DNA of 64,000 bases, taken from Cystobacter fuscus DSM 2262 (GTDB lineage Bacteria > Myxococcota > Myxococcia > Myxococcales > Myxococcaceae). Numbering within the stretch: the stretch's first letter is position 1; the number at the start of each line of letters is the position of its first letter. The position numbers and the translations under genes are program-made. Below are positions 42,701-51,300 of the stretch, piece by piece. The stretch is from the NCBI RefSeq assembly GCF_000335475.2, contig NZ_ANAH02000009.1, forward strand, positions 124,001-188,000, given 5' to 3'. The notes below the pieces were generated by a model that was given only the letters and a program-made list of their open reading frames with translations, ran no database searches and was not told the DNA's origin.

Positions 42701-44136
42701 AGGCCCTCGCCCTGTTCCTCCACCTCGGTGAGCGCCTCGCGCGCGCGCTCCATGACGGCCTGCACCTTGGGCGCTCCCCAGGCGGGCTTCACCTCGTCGA
42801 TGGCCTGGCGCAGCAGGCGCGCGCCCTTGACGAACATGGGGGCGCTGAAGTTCTCGAAGACGAAGCGGCTGGCCGGCATGGGCTCGATGCGCGAGCGCAG
42901 CTCGTTCATCAGCGCACTGCCCGTCTCCTTGTTGCGGTAGTAGCGGCGGCGGTAGAGGCCGACGAGCTCGATGGAGCGGCTCGCGTAGAACGGATTCACG
43001 TCGCCACTGGACAGGTGGTAGACGCGCCGCTCCTCCACCTTCATGGAGTGGGCGGTGATGCCGATGGTGGCGCCGGCCACGTGGTCCACCGGGATGATGT
43101 CCAGGATGGCCTTGTCCCCGGCGGGGATGTTGCGCTGGCCCTTGATGCCGGCGAAGGCGAGCGGCGCCGAGGTGGTGAAGCCCTCGTTCCACCCGGGGAA
43201 GGGGAAGTGCTGGGCGGACTCGACGATGGAGGGCCGGACGATGGCGTAGCGCAGGCCGGGGGTGCTGGCCATGACCTGCTCGCCCAGGCTCTTGGTGTAC
43301 GTGTACGTGTTGGGCCAGCCCCAGTGCCGCGCCCGGTCCATGCCCGCGCGCACCAGCTCGCCGGACAGCCACAGCTTGCGCTCGCGGCCCACGGCCAGCC
43401 GCAGCGTCTTCTCGTCGGTGGCGTCGCGGCCCTCCTGCTCCAGCCGCTCCAGGGCCTTCTTGCGGAAGAGGGACGTGAGGGTCTTGTCGTCCGCCTGCTC
43501 GCGCAGCCGGGCCACGACCTTGTCCGCGTCCGCGAGCTCCTGCTCCAGGCTGAAGTCGCGGCCGTCCAGCTCGTCCTGGCGGGGGAAGTAGCCCACCACG
43601 TCCTCGTCCTCGAAGACGAGCCCGTTGCGGTTGCCCGCCACGAAGGCGGTGGACATGTGCACCAGCGGCACCTTCCACTTGAGCGCCAGCTCCACGGTGT
43701 TCTTCACGCCGTGGGTGTTGACGTTGAGGCCCACCTCCAGCGAGGGGTTGAAGGACACCAGGCCCGCGCAGTTGATGATGGCGTGCACCTGGCCCACGAG
43801 CGCGTCGGCCTGCTCGGGCGTCAGGCCCATGAGCGGATCGGTGATGTCACCGTCGAGCACCTCCACCTTGCGGCGCAGGAACTCGAGCGCGCCCTCATCG
43901 CCGTGCGCGTCGCGCAGCGGCTGGAAGGGCTCGCTGGTGGCCACCTTGTCGAAGAAGCGCCGCTCGGCGGACGGGGCACTGCCCTTGCGCACGAGCACGT
44001 AGAGCTTGTCGAGCTGCTCGCCATAGCGCGACAGGAGCATGGACAGGGTGACCTTGCCCACGAAGCCGGTGGAGCCCGAGAACAGCAGGCGCTTGCCGGT
44101 GAAGACCTCGGTGACGTTCAGCTCGGGGGTACTCAT
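39727..44136 (-). CDS. elbD: ElbD-like multifunctional ether-lipid enzyme (reductase-AMP ligase-ACP-acyltransferase)
   Basis: 1469 residues in one frame from the ATG at 44136. Residues about 15-400 are a fatty-acyl reductase domain (FSGSTGFVGKVTLSML nucleotide-binding, Y-x3-K in YTYTKSLGEQV near 280). Residues about 560-1100 are an acyl-CoA/ACP ligase (IFTSGTTGTPKGVMLTHRN near 725-740, LYTGDLGRID, GRKKDVIID). An acyl carrier domain follows with attachment Ser in DLGVDSLMLTEL near 1160. The C-terminal part is a PlsC-type acyltransferase (NHTSHLD near 1275, FPEGTRS near 1349). This matches ElbD of Myxococcus xanthus and Stigmatella, whose mutants lose ether lipids and make poor fruiting bodies (Lorenzen et al., established). 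The activated acyl chain would be reduced, transferred and acylated on one protein. Confidence 0.92.
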   Translation of the reverse strand: MSTPELNVTEVFTGKRLLFSGSTGFVGKVTLSMLLSRYGEQLDKLYVLVRKGSAPSAERRFFDKVATSEPFQPLRDAHGDEGALEFLRRKVEVLDGDITDPLMGLTPEQADALVGQVHAIINCAGLVSFNPSLEVGLNVNTHGVKNTVELALKWKVPLVHMSTAFVAGNRNGLVFEDEDVVGYFPRQDELDGRDFSLEQELADADKVVARLREQADDKTLTSLFRKKALERLEQEGRDATDEKTLRLAVGRERKLWLSGELVRAGMDRARHWGWPNTYTYTKSLGEQVMASTPGLRYAIVRPSIVESAQHFPFPGWNEGFTTSAPLAFAGIKGQRNIPAGDKAILDIIPVDHVAGATIGITAHSMKVEERRVYHLSSGDVNPFYASRSIELVGLYRRRYYRNKETGSALMNELRSRIEPMPASRFVFENFSAPMFVKGARLLRQAIDEVKPAWGAPKVQAVMERAREALTEVEEQGEGLMGLIDLFMPFLYDNRYVFRCDNTRSVYAHMAPHDRARIPWAPEAIDWRVYFLDTHLPGLEKWVFPGLEEETKRRTVIPAHRDLLEMLEASVNAWRHRVAFRFAANEKEERFTYGEVNRYANRVGSFLLKEGVKRNERVMLLSENRPEWPISYFGILRAGGTAVPVDSSLNESEVVNIARRSEARVLLLSEETAAEMPNLAELLAQAGVSTRVVSLAEAMSGDPQYPDSIGPVRRTAAADDVASLIFTSGTTGTPKGVMLTHRNFASLIAKLAGAFAIGVGDGVLSVLPLHHTFEFSAGFLTPFSRGAEVTYIDELTSDKLGEVFETGRVSAMIGVPALWQLLHRKVTQEMASRPPLVEQAIKTLMATHGELRNRSSLNLGKLLFWPVHRKFGGKIKFLVSGGSALPDDVHKAFHQLGFNIIEGYGLTEAAPVLTVSETNVNKRLPGTVGKALPGIELRILEPDNEGIGEVIARGPSVMAGYFGDKESTDAVLKEGWLYTGDLGRIDAEGRLYLVGRKKDVIIDANGKNVYPDELEEVYGDHAHIKELSIVGLPDEAGGEKVACLCVPDYLERPREEVRRELEEHFRKKGHEMPFYRRVKVLRFTDMELPRTSSRKVKRKQVVEEFKKLDRLVASGDKARERVQHAGTGGVADWLYPLLAEVVNRPLADIRPEAHLSGDLGVDSLMLTELSVALEQAGVPLPSANDLTHVQTVEDLRKLVLASGRKPSAETRAKDISRETAKSEEVEIPVPEPLVTLGRQVVRLGQQAIFGGLFDVKVTGKPFIPQNRNFLVIANHTSHLDMGLVKLVLGEQGQRLTTIAARDYFFDTPLKRAYFENFTDLIPMDRHGSLRESLRMAGSALQQGYNLLIFPEGTRSVTGELLEFKPTLGYLSLTYNVDVLPIYLKGAYEALPKGRILPKSRELEGHIGPVLTHEMLRAKTHGMSRSESYRYATRLAEDAIRALAAGRVLSFDDSATVEDQRRALSTGRSES

Positions 44137-44160
44137 CGTGTGGCCCATCCCGGGGGAGGC

Positions 44161-45774
44161 TTACTTCACGTCGACCATGACGGTGGGGGCGATGCGCAGC
44201 AGGCTGATGCTGGCCGAGCGGCCCATGAAGCCGCGCGCCTCCTCGATGGCCTCGGTGAGGGTGTCGGTGCGGTCCCAGCCGAGCAGCGCCGGGACGTGGT
44301 TGTTCTCCGCGCCCGCGACGATGACCTTGCCCGCGTGCTGGCGACCGTTCTCGCCCCAGTACCACATGTAGAGCGGGTGCACGCCGTGGTAGGCGTTGCC
44401 CTTGCGGTACAGGTGCACGTAGCTGGGGTTCTCGGCGAACTCGCGCTCGTACTTCTTCTCGATCTCCACCGCGTCGCGCGTCTCGGGCAGCACGCGGTTG
44501 AAGAACTCGATGTAGCTGGGGTGTTGCACCGGATCGAACTCGTCGAAGGCCGGGTGGGTGAGGATGATGACGCCGCCCTTCTTCACCAGCGGCACGCCGC
44601 GGTTCAGGTTGAAGAAGTAGCCCAGTCCCATCACCTGCACGAGCAGCGGGTTGAGGATGGAGTTGACGCTGTAGGGCGAGATGAAGGGGATGGGGAAGAT
44701 GACGATGTCGCTCTGCCCCTGCACCGGCACCACGTACTGCTGCCAGCTCTTCTCCAGGATCTTCTGGTGCGTGGGCTCGGTGGCGCCGGCGAACACGCCC
44801 GTCACGTCATAGGGGGCGGGCACGGAGTTGAGGATGGTGCGGGCCGCGGCGCGCGGCACCTTCGACAGCGCGTAGCGCATGGCGTGGAACTTCAGCCGGT
44901 CGCCCTCGGTGTAGTCCTCCTCGCGCTTGTGGAGGAAGTCGGTGGCGGGACCGAACATGCGGTTGTTGAGCACCGACTCGATGTGGAAGACCTTGAGGTG
45001 CTTGTCGATCGCCTTGCCGATGCGCTCGTTGCGCCGGTACAGCTCGCTCTTCTTGGGCTCCATGTAGCTGTCGGAGCCGCGGATGGTCTGCGGGTTGTGG
45101 TGCGCGCGCAGGCTCGCGTAGTTGGCCAGGCCCGTGCCCATGGACTTGTGCCCGCCGTTCATGGGCACGAAGTTCACGTTGACGTAGACGGTGAGGTCGC
45201 TCTCGGCCACGCGCCGGTTGACGGCCACCACGTGCGAGCCGCAGGGGCTGCGCTCCAGCTCCGTGATGCCGTCCGGGTCCTCGGCGTCGTGGTTGTAGTA
45301 GCGCTCCGGGTAGTAGGCGTCGAAGATCTTCTGGCCCACCATGCGCCGCATCTCGCCCTCCGTCATGCGGCGGTGCAGGGCGTTGGCGATGATGAGGTGG
45401 ATGTCGTCCACGCCCGAGTCCGCGCACAGCTCCAGCACCACCTCGAGGATGGACTGGCGCACGTCGGGCGTGGCCATGGGCGGCAGCGGCACCGAGATGT
45501 CGTCGATGACGCAGGTGAGCCGCATGCCCGGGCGCAGGAGCGCGTGCAGGGGCTCCATGCCCTCGGGGTGGTTGATGGCCCAGCGGATGGCGGCCTTCAC
45601 GTTGGGCACGCCCGCCAGGGGCGGACGGGGGAAGATGACCCGGGTGCCCACGGGCAGGTCCTCGAGCAGGAAGTTCTCCCCGCTGAAGAGCGCCCGGGGA
45701 GGGCTGCCCTTCTCGGTGATGACGACCTGACTTTCCTCGTCGTAGAGCTTCTGGAGCGTCTTGAGCGGGCGCAT
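44161..45774 (-). CDS. LarA-like (DUF2088) protein, ether-lipid operon
   Basis: 537 residues from the ATG at 45774. The N-terminal half follows the DUF2088/lactate-racemase (LarA) pattern: RLTCVIDDISVPLPP, IHLIIANALHRRMTEGEM, NHDAEDPDGI and NVNFVPMNGGHKSMGTG. LarA uses a nickel-pincer cofactor. Whether the His and Lys ligands are kept cannot be decided here, though GGHKSMGTG is a good candidate for one ligand site. No cofactor genes (larB, larC, larE) are in the window, so it may act without the pincer. The gene lies 17 bp after the HAD gene and 24 bp before elbD, and is a standard member of elb operons. Confidence 0.85.
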   Translation of the reverse strand: MRPLKTLQKLYDEESQVVITEKGSPPRALFSGENFLLEDLPVGTRVIFPRPPLAGVPNVKAAIRWAINHPEGMEPLHALLRPGMRLTCVIDDISVPLPPMATPDVRQSILEVVLELCADSGVDDIHLIIANALHRRMTEGEMRRMVGQKIFDAYYPERYYNHDAEDPDGITELERSPCGSHVVAVNRRVAESDLTVYVNVNFVPMNGGHKSMGTGLANYASLRAHHNPQTIRGSDSYMEPKKSELYRRNERIGKAIDKHLKVFHIESVLNNRMFGPATDFLHKREEDYTEGDRLKFHAMRYALSKVPRAAARTILNSVPAPYDVTGVFAGATEPTHQKILEKSWQQYVVPVQGQSDIVIFPIPFISPYSVNSILNPLLVQVMGLGYFFNLNRGVPLVKKGGVIILTHPAFDEFDPVQHPSYIEFFNRVLPETRDAVEIEKKYEREFAENPSYVHLYRKGNAYHGVHPLYMWYWGENGRQHAGKVIVAGAENNHVPALLGWDRTDTLTEAIEEARGFMGRSASISLLRIAPTVMVDVK

Positions 45775-45791
45775 GGGAGCGGAGGCTTTCG

Positions 45792-46463
45792 TTACTTGAG
45801 GTCCAGGATGGGCCAGTTGTAGGCCCGGGCGATGGAGCGCAGACGCATGTCCGGGTTGACGGCGGTGGGCCGCCCCACCACGGCGAGCATGGCGTAGTCG
45901 GAGGCGCTGTCGGAGTAGCCGTGGCACTGGTCGAGCGCCAGGCCCTCGCGGACACAATAGGAGCGGATGGCGTTGGCCTTGTTCGCCCCTTCGATGATGG
46001 GGGGGATGACCTTTCCGGTCGCCTTGCCCCCCACGAACTGCATCTTGTTGGCGATGAGATCGTCGGCGCCCAGGTGGCGCACGAGGGGCCGCATGCTGAA
46101 GTCCAGGGCACCCGTGACGAGCACGATGCGGCAGCCGGCCCGGCGCGCCTGGTCGATGAGGTCGCGCGTCTGCTCGTACAGGGCGGGCTTGAGCACGTCC
46201 TCGAACATGTCCTCGGCGACGGAGATGAGCCGATCCTCGGACAGTCCGGCGTAGTAGCGGTAGAAGAACTCGTTGAACTTCTTACGGTTCACCGCGTCCA
46301 TGGCGGCGAACAGGGGGGCACTGGCGGCCGTGGCCAGCGTCCTCCCGGCGATGCCCAGCAGGGAACCCCGGTTCATCGCATAGTAGGCGTAGACGTGGAC
46401 GACGTTGGTTTTCACCAACGTCCCGTCGACATCGTAGAAGGCGGCTTTCGCGGGCATGGGCAA
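45792..46463 (-). CDS. HAD-IB hydrolase, ether-lipid operon
   Basis: 223 residues with the haloacid-dehalogenase motifs: motif I FYDVDGTLVKT (nucleophile and acid Asp), motif II VLVTGALDF, motif III around GKATGKV and motif IV GYSDSASDYAML. It belongs to the subclass IB (phosphoserine-phosphatase-like) group, which in bacteria often removes phosphate from lipid precursors such as lysophosphatidate or phosphatidyl intermediates. A phosphatase acting on a phosphoglycerol or phospholipid intermediate of ether-lipid synthesis is plausible. Its gene overlaps nothing and lies 17 bp upstream of the LarA-like gene in the operon. Confidence 0.88.
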   Translation of the reverse strand: MPMPAKAAFYDVDGTLVKTNVVHVYAYYAMNRGSLLGIAGRTLATAASAPLFAAMDAVNRKKFNEFFYRYYAGLSEDRLISVAEDMFEDVLKPALYEQTRDLIDQARRAGCRIVLVTGALDFSMRPLVRHLGADDLIANKMQFVGGKATGKVIPPIIEGANKANAIRSYCVREGLALDQCHGYSDSASDYAMLAVVGRPTAVNPDMRLRSIARAYNWPILDLK

Positions 46464-46658
46464 GGCGGGCTTCCTGACACCGGAGTCAGGCGTGTGTCAA
46501 CCGCGCTCCACCTCCCGGAATTCGCCGAATGGACCCCAGAAGCCCCGCGAGGCTCCTCGTGCTGACCGTCAAACAGCCTCGGTTATCCCACATCCTGGGA
46601 CGCGGCTCTCGAAGCTGCTTGGAAAGCGAGAAGGCGGCGCATTCCCCGGGGCGGCGCG

Positions 46659-47639
46659 TCACAGCCAGCCGTGCTGCCTGTACCAGAGGGCACTGCGGCG
46701 GATGGTGTCGGCCGGATCCCTCGTGGCGCGAAAACCCAGGAGCCGCTCCGCCTTGGCGCTCGAACACGTCCAGGCGGGCGCGAGCAGCTGGCGCGCGAAC
46801 TTGCGGTTGAGGGGCAGGGGACGGCCCGTCAGCCGCGCCACCCCATCCGCCGCGGTGGCCAGGGTGCTCAGGACGAGGGGCGGCAGGTTCACTGTCCGGG
46901 GCCGGACACCCAGGGCCTCGGCGGCGAGGTCCTGGATGCGCTCCAGGGTGAAGGGGTGGGGGTGGCCCACGAAGAAGGACTGCCCGAGGGCCTCGTCCCG
47001 CTCGGCCACCACCTGGAGCAGGTCCACCACGTCCTCCACGTCCACCAGGGTCAGGGGCCGCTCGCCCCCGCCCAGGCGCAGCCTCAGCCCCCGCGCGACC
47101 AGCCGGAAGAGCAGCAGGTTCTCCCGGTCCCGGGGCCCGACTATCCGCGGAGGCCGGACCACCGTCACCGGCAGCCGGTCCGCGTAGGAGAAGGCGATGC
47201 GCTCCGCCTCGGCCTTGCTCTCCCCATAGGCATCCGTGGGGTGGGGAACATCCTCCTCCTCCCGGGGACGCCCGGCGCTGCTCGGCCCCGAGGCCCCCAG
47301 CGAGCCCACCAGCACCAGCCGGGGCCGGTTCCCCGCGGCCACCAGGGCCTCGCACAACCGCCGGGTCCCCTCGGCGTTGACCCGCAGGAAGTCCTCCCGG
47401 GTGGCCGCCCGGCGCACGCCCGCCAGATGGAAGACCACCTCCTGGCCCTCCACCGCGCGCACCAGTCCCGGAGCGTGGATCACGTCTCCTTCCGCTCGGG
47501 TGTACTCCACCCCGGCCAGCCCCGAGACGTCGCTGCCCGGGCGCAACAGACATGTTGCACGGTGACCCCGCTCGACGAGTGCTCGCACCAGCGCCGAGCC
47601 CAGAAAACCATTCGCTCCAGTGACGAGGATCCGGCTCAT
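46659..47639 (-). CDS. NAD-dependent epimerase/dehydratase, first gene of the elb-type operon
   Basis: 326 residues from the ATG at 47639. N-terminal GANGFLGSALVRALV, VVFHLAGVRRAATREDF, LVGSLGASGPS, and the YGESKAEAERIAF catalytic pair identify an extended SDR protein. It shares this family with the last gene of the operon (38702-39730), but the sequences differ clearly. A 195-bp gap (46464-46658) separates it from the HAD gene, so it may be transcribed separately or at a different level. It is divergent from the SWIB gene and shares the inverted-repeat region. Confidence 0.85.
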   Translation of the reverse strand: MSRILVTGANGFLGSALVRALVERGHRATCLLRPGSDVSGLAGVEYTRAEGDVIHAPGLVRAVEGQEVVFHLAGVRRAATREDFLRVNAEGTRRLCEALVAAGNRPRLVLVGSLGASGPSSAGRPREEEDVPHPTDAYGESKAEAERIAFSYADRLPVTVVRPPRIVGPRDRENLLLFRLVARGLRLRLGGGERPLTLVDVEDVVDLLQVVAERDEALGQSFFVGHPHPFTLERIQDLAAEALGVRPRTVNLPPLVLSTLATAADGVARLTGRPLPLNRKFARQLLAPAWTCSSAKAERLLGFRATRDPADTIRRSALWYRQHGWL

Positions 47640-47663
47640 GTCGATGTCATTGCAGAAAACACT

Positions 47664-47715
47664 CTTCCCTTCCGAGGGAGAAACATTATTTTCTCCCTCG
47701 GCCCTCAGAGGGAAG
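47664..47715. promoter_or_regulatory. Nested inverted repeat between the divergent epimerase and SWIB genes
   Basis: A perfect 11-bp stem, CCGAGGGAGAA (47672-47682) with TTCTCCCTCGG (47691-47701), loop ACATTATT. Around it an outer 7-bp pair, CTTCCCT (47664-47670) with AGGGAAG (47709-47715). The spacer is A/T-rich, an unusual feature in this genome. The structure could be an operator for both divergent genes or a transcript hairpin in the leader of the epimerase gene. Confidence 0.6.
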
Positions 47716-47833
47716 AATGCAGCGGAGGGCTGATTTTCGGCCTCGGGCGTGCTACGAGCCCGTTGGCTCAGGGTGTGAACACGCTGTGCAACGCCCCTGG
47801 ACACTGCGACCAGGGGAAGGAGATCCGAACAGA

Positions 47834-48181
47834 ATGGCCGCCAAGAAGACCACCACCGCCGCTGCGAAGAAGGCTCCCGCCGCCAAGAAGGCTCCCGCCG
47901 CCAAGAAGACGGCCGCTGCTGGGGGCAAGCGCAAGCCCAACGCGGCGTTCATGAAGGAGATGACGCCTTCGCCCGCGCTGGCGGAGATCGTCGGGAGCAA
48001 GGCCCTGCCTCGCACCGCCGTCGTCAGCAAGATCTGGGAGTACATCAAGAAGAACAACCTCCAGGATCCGAAGAACAAGCGGCAGATCAACGCCGACGAC
48101 AAGCTCAAGCCCATCTTCGGCGGCAAGAAGTCCGTCACGATGTTCGAGCTGACGGCGCTGGTGAACAAGAACCTGTCCTGA
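47834..48181 (+). CDS. SWIB/MDM2-domain protein with histone-H1-like basic tail
   Basis: 115 residues from the ATG at 47834 (AAGGAG at 47817-47822). Residues 1-33 are Lys/Ala-rich with repeated AAKK and PAAKKAPAAKK segments, like bacterial histone-H1-like (Hc1/Hc2) tails. Residues about 35-115 form a SWIB domain (LAEIVGSKALPRTAVVSKIWEYIKKNNL, then NKRQINADDKLKPIFG). SWIB proteins are chromatin-related in eukaryotes and occur in Chlamydia and myxobacteria. The basic tail would bind DNA, making it a nucleoid protein candidate. It is a single gene with its own terminator. Confidence 0.9.
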   Translation: MAAKKTTTAAAKKAPAAKKAPAAKKTAAAGGKRKPNAAFMKEMTPSPALAEIVGSKALPRTAVVSKIWEYIKKNNLQDPKNKRQINADDKLKPIFGGKKSVTMFELTALVNKNLS

Positions 48182-48219
48182 GCCGTGACGACCGGCTCCA
48201 CTGGCCGGTAGTTCCCCGG

Positions 48220-48249
48220 AGGGCCCGCCACCGCGAGGTGGCGGGCCCT
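48220..48249 (+). terminator. Strong hairpin terminator after the SWIB gene
   Basis: A perfect 13-bp GC-rich stem, AGGGCCCGCCACC (48220-48232) with GGTGGCGGGCCCT (48237-48249), around the tetraloop GCGA, 38 bases after the stop. A short T pair follows. It separates the SWIB gene from treY. Confidence 0.85.
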
Positions 48250-48344
48250 TCGCGTTGAGCAAGCCACCAGGCGAGCGTTGGATAGCGGGCGGAAATCGCT
48301 CGACGTGGTGGCCAGATGCGTCAGGCGGCCCTACGACTGGGGCC

Positions 48345-51300
48345 ATGCGATTGGATGGAACGACGGTGTCGGGGGGTGACGCCTCCCAGACGGGACTCGA
48401 TGCGTTGGCGGTGGCGGTGTACACGCGGGTGCGGACGGACCTGCTCGCGCGGGGCACGCCCCTGTCCACCTACCGCGTGCAACTGCACAAGGGTTTCTCC
48501 TTCGAGGACGCGCGGCGGATCGTGCCCTACCTGGCCCGCCTGGGCGTCTCGGACATCTATTGTTCGCCCTACCTCAAGGCGAGCCCGGGCAGCACGCACG
48601 GCTATGACTGCGTGGACCACAAACAGCTCAACCCCGAGGTGGGCTCGCCCGTGCAGCACGAGGCCTTCTGCAACACGGTGCGCGAGCACGGGCTCGGGCA
48701 GGTGCTGGACGTGGTGCCCAACCACATGGGCATCGAGACCTTCAACCCCCTGTGGTTCGACGTGCTGGAGAACGGCCCCTCGTCCGTATACGCGCGCTTC
48801 TTCGACGTCGACTGGCACCCGGTGAAGGACGAGCTGGCGGGCAAGGTGCTCCTGCCGGTGCTGGGCGACCAATACGGGGTGGTGCTCGAGAAGGGTGAGC
48901 TGAAGCTGGGCTTTGGCGACGGGGCCTTCGTCCTCCACTACTACGACCGGCTCTTTCCCGTGGCCCCCCGGCAGTACGAGCGCATCCTGGCGCGTGGCCT
49001 GGAGGCGCTGGAGGCCCGGTTGGGCCCGGCGGACGCGCACCTCGTCGAGCTGCAATCCATCCTCACCGCCATCCACCACCTGCCCCCTCGCACCGAGACG
49101 GACCGCGCGCGCAGCATCGAGCGCAATCGCGAGAAGGAGGTCATCAAGCGGCGGCTCGCCGCCCTGGTGGCCGCGAGTCCCCAAGTGGCCGCGTACATCG
49201 CCGCCAACGTGGAGGCCATCAACGGCAAGCCCGGCGACCCGCGCTCCTTCGATGAGCTGGACGCCATCCTCGAGGGCGGCAGCTACCGGCTGGCCCAGTG
49301 GCGCGTGGCGGGGGAGGAGATCAACTACCGTCGCTTCTTCGACATCAACGGCCTGGCCGCCATGCGGGTGGAGGATCCGGAGGTGTTCGCCGAGGCGCAC
49401 CAGCTCATCTTCGAGTGGCTGCGCAAGGGGCAGGTGACGGGGCTGCGCATCGATCACCCCGACGGGCTCTACGATCCCACCGCCTACTTCCTCGCCCTCC
49501 AGGAGCGCTTCTTCCTGGAGCGGGCGCGGGCGTTCTTCGACACGGAGCACGCGGCGCGGGCGGAGCAGTGGCCCGAGGTGGAGCGGCGGCTGCGCGAGCG
49601 CTGGCGGGCGGAGGCGGGGGCGAACGTGGACTCGCCGCTGCGCAAGGCGCTCTACGTGGCGGTGGAGAAGATCCAGGGCGGGCGCGAGCGCATCCCCGAG
49701 TCCTGGGCGGTGCACGGCACCACGGGCTACCGCTTCGCCAACGCGGTGGGCGGCATCTTCGTGCAGCCCAACGCCGAGGGGCCGATGACGGAGACCTACC
49801 ACCGCTTCATCGGCGAGGCGCCCGACTTCGAGGGGCTCGTCTACGAGAAGAAGCGCCTCATCATGCACAACTTCATGTCCAGCGAGCTGAACATGCTCGC
49901 CCACCGGCTCAACCGCATCTCCGAGATGAACCGGCGCACGCGCGACTTCACCCTCAACAGCCTGCGGCGCGCGCTCACCGAGTTCATCGCGCTCTTCCCC
50001 GTCTACCGCACCTACGTGGACAACGAGCGGCCGGAGCCGGACGAGCGCGACGTGCGCTACATCAAGGACACCCTGCGCCACGCCAAGGCGCGCAACGCCA
50101 CGCTCAACGTCACCATCTTCGACTTCCTCGGCGACGTGCTCCTGCGGCGCTACCCCGAGCACCTGGGCGAGCACGAGCGCGCGGAGATGCTCGCCTTCGC
50201 CATGAAGGTGCAGCAGGTGACGGGTCCGGTGATGGCCAAGGGCCTGGAGGACACCGTCTTCTACGTCTACCAGCGCATGGTCTCGCTCAACGAGGTGGGC
50301 GGCGAGCCGGAGCACTTCGGCACCAGCGCCACCATCTTCCACGAGCGCAACCATGAGCGCGCGGTGCACTGGCCGGCGAGCATGCTCACCTCCAGCACGC
50401 ACGACACCAAGCGCAGCGAGGACGTGCGCGCGCGCCTCAACGTGCTCTCCGAGCTGCCCGAGGAATGGCGCCAGCGCGTGGAGCACTGGTCCTCCCTCAC
50501 GCGCACCCACCGCTCGGAGATGCCCGAGGGTCCCGCCCCGTCCCTCAATGACGAGTACCTCTTCTACCAGACGGTGGTGGGGGCCTGGCCCATGGGCGGC
50601 TCGCTCTCCGGCAAGGCCCTGGAGGAGTTCCGCGGCCGCATCCGCGACTACATGCTCAAGGCCATCAAGGAGGCCAAGGTCCGCACCTCGTGGACCAACC
50701 CGGACAAGGACTACGAGGAGGGCATGTCGCGCTACGTGGAGGCTTGCCTGGACGAGGAGAAGGGGCGCGCCTTCCTCGCGGACCTGCTCGCCTTCAAGCG
50801 CCGCATCGAGCGGCCCGGCCAGCACAACGCGCTCGGACAGCTCCTCATGAAGCTCATGTCGCCCGGCGTGGTGGACACCTACCAGGGCTGCGAGCTGTGG
50901 GACCTGTCGCTCGTGGACCCGGACAACCGTCGCCCGGTGGACTACGCCCTGCGCGAGCGGATGCTGCGCTCGCTCGAGCAGGAGACGGAGAAGGGCCGCG
51001 CCGAGCTGTGCACGCGCCTGGTGGCGGACATGGAGGACGGCCGCATCAAGCTCTTCGTCCTCACCGAGGGCCTGCGCCTGCGCCAGCGTCAGGCGGAGCT
51101 CTTCCGCAAGGGGGGCTACCGGGCACTCTCGCTGACGGGCCCGCGCGCGGACGCGGCGGTGGCCTTCTCCCGCGAGCACGGGTCGTCGGTCGTCATCGCC
51201 GTCGCACCGCGTTACACCCTGTCCGCCCTGGAATCCGGGGGGTTGGTGGCGGCCTATGAAGAAACGTCCCTGGAACTCCCCGCCTCCTATGCGAGCATGA

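Noticed and set aside
40162-45822. A very long plus-strand open frame (1886 codons)
   Set aside because: It is antisense to elbD and the LarA-like gene and is His/Val/Gly-rich without domains; GC bias keeps it free of stops.
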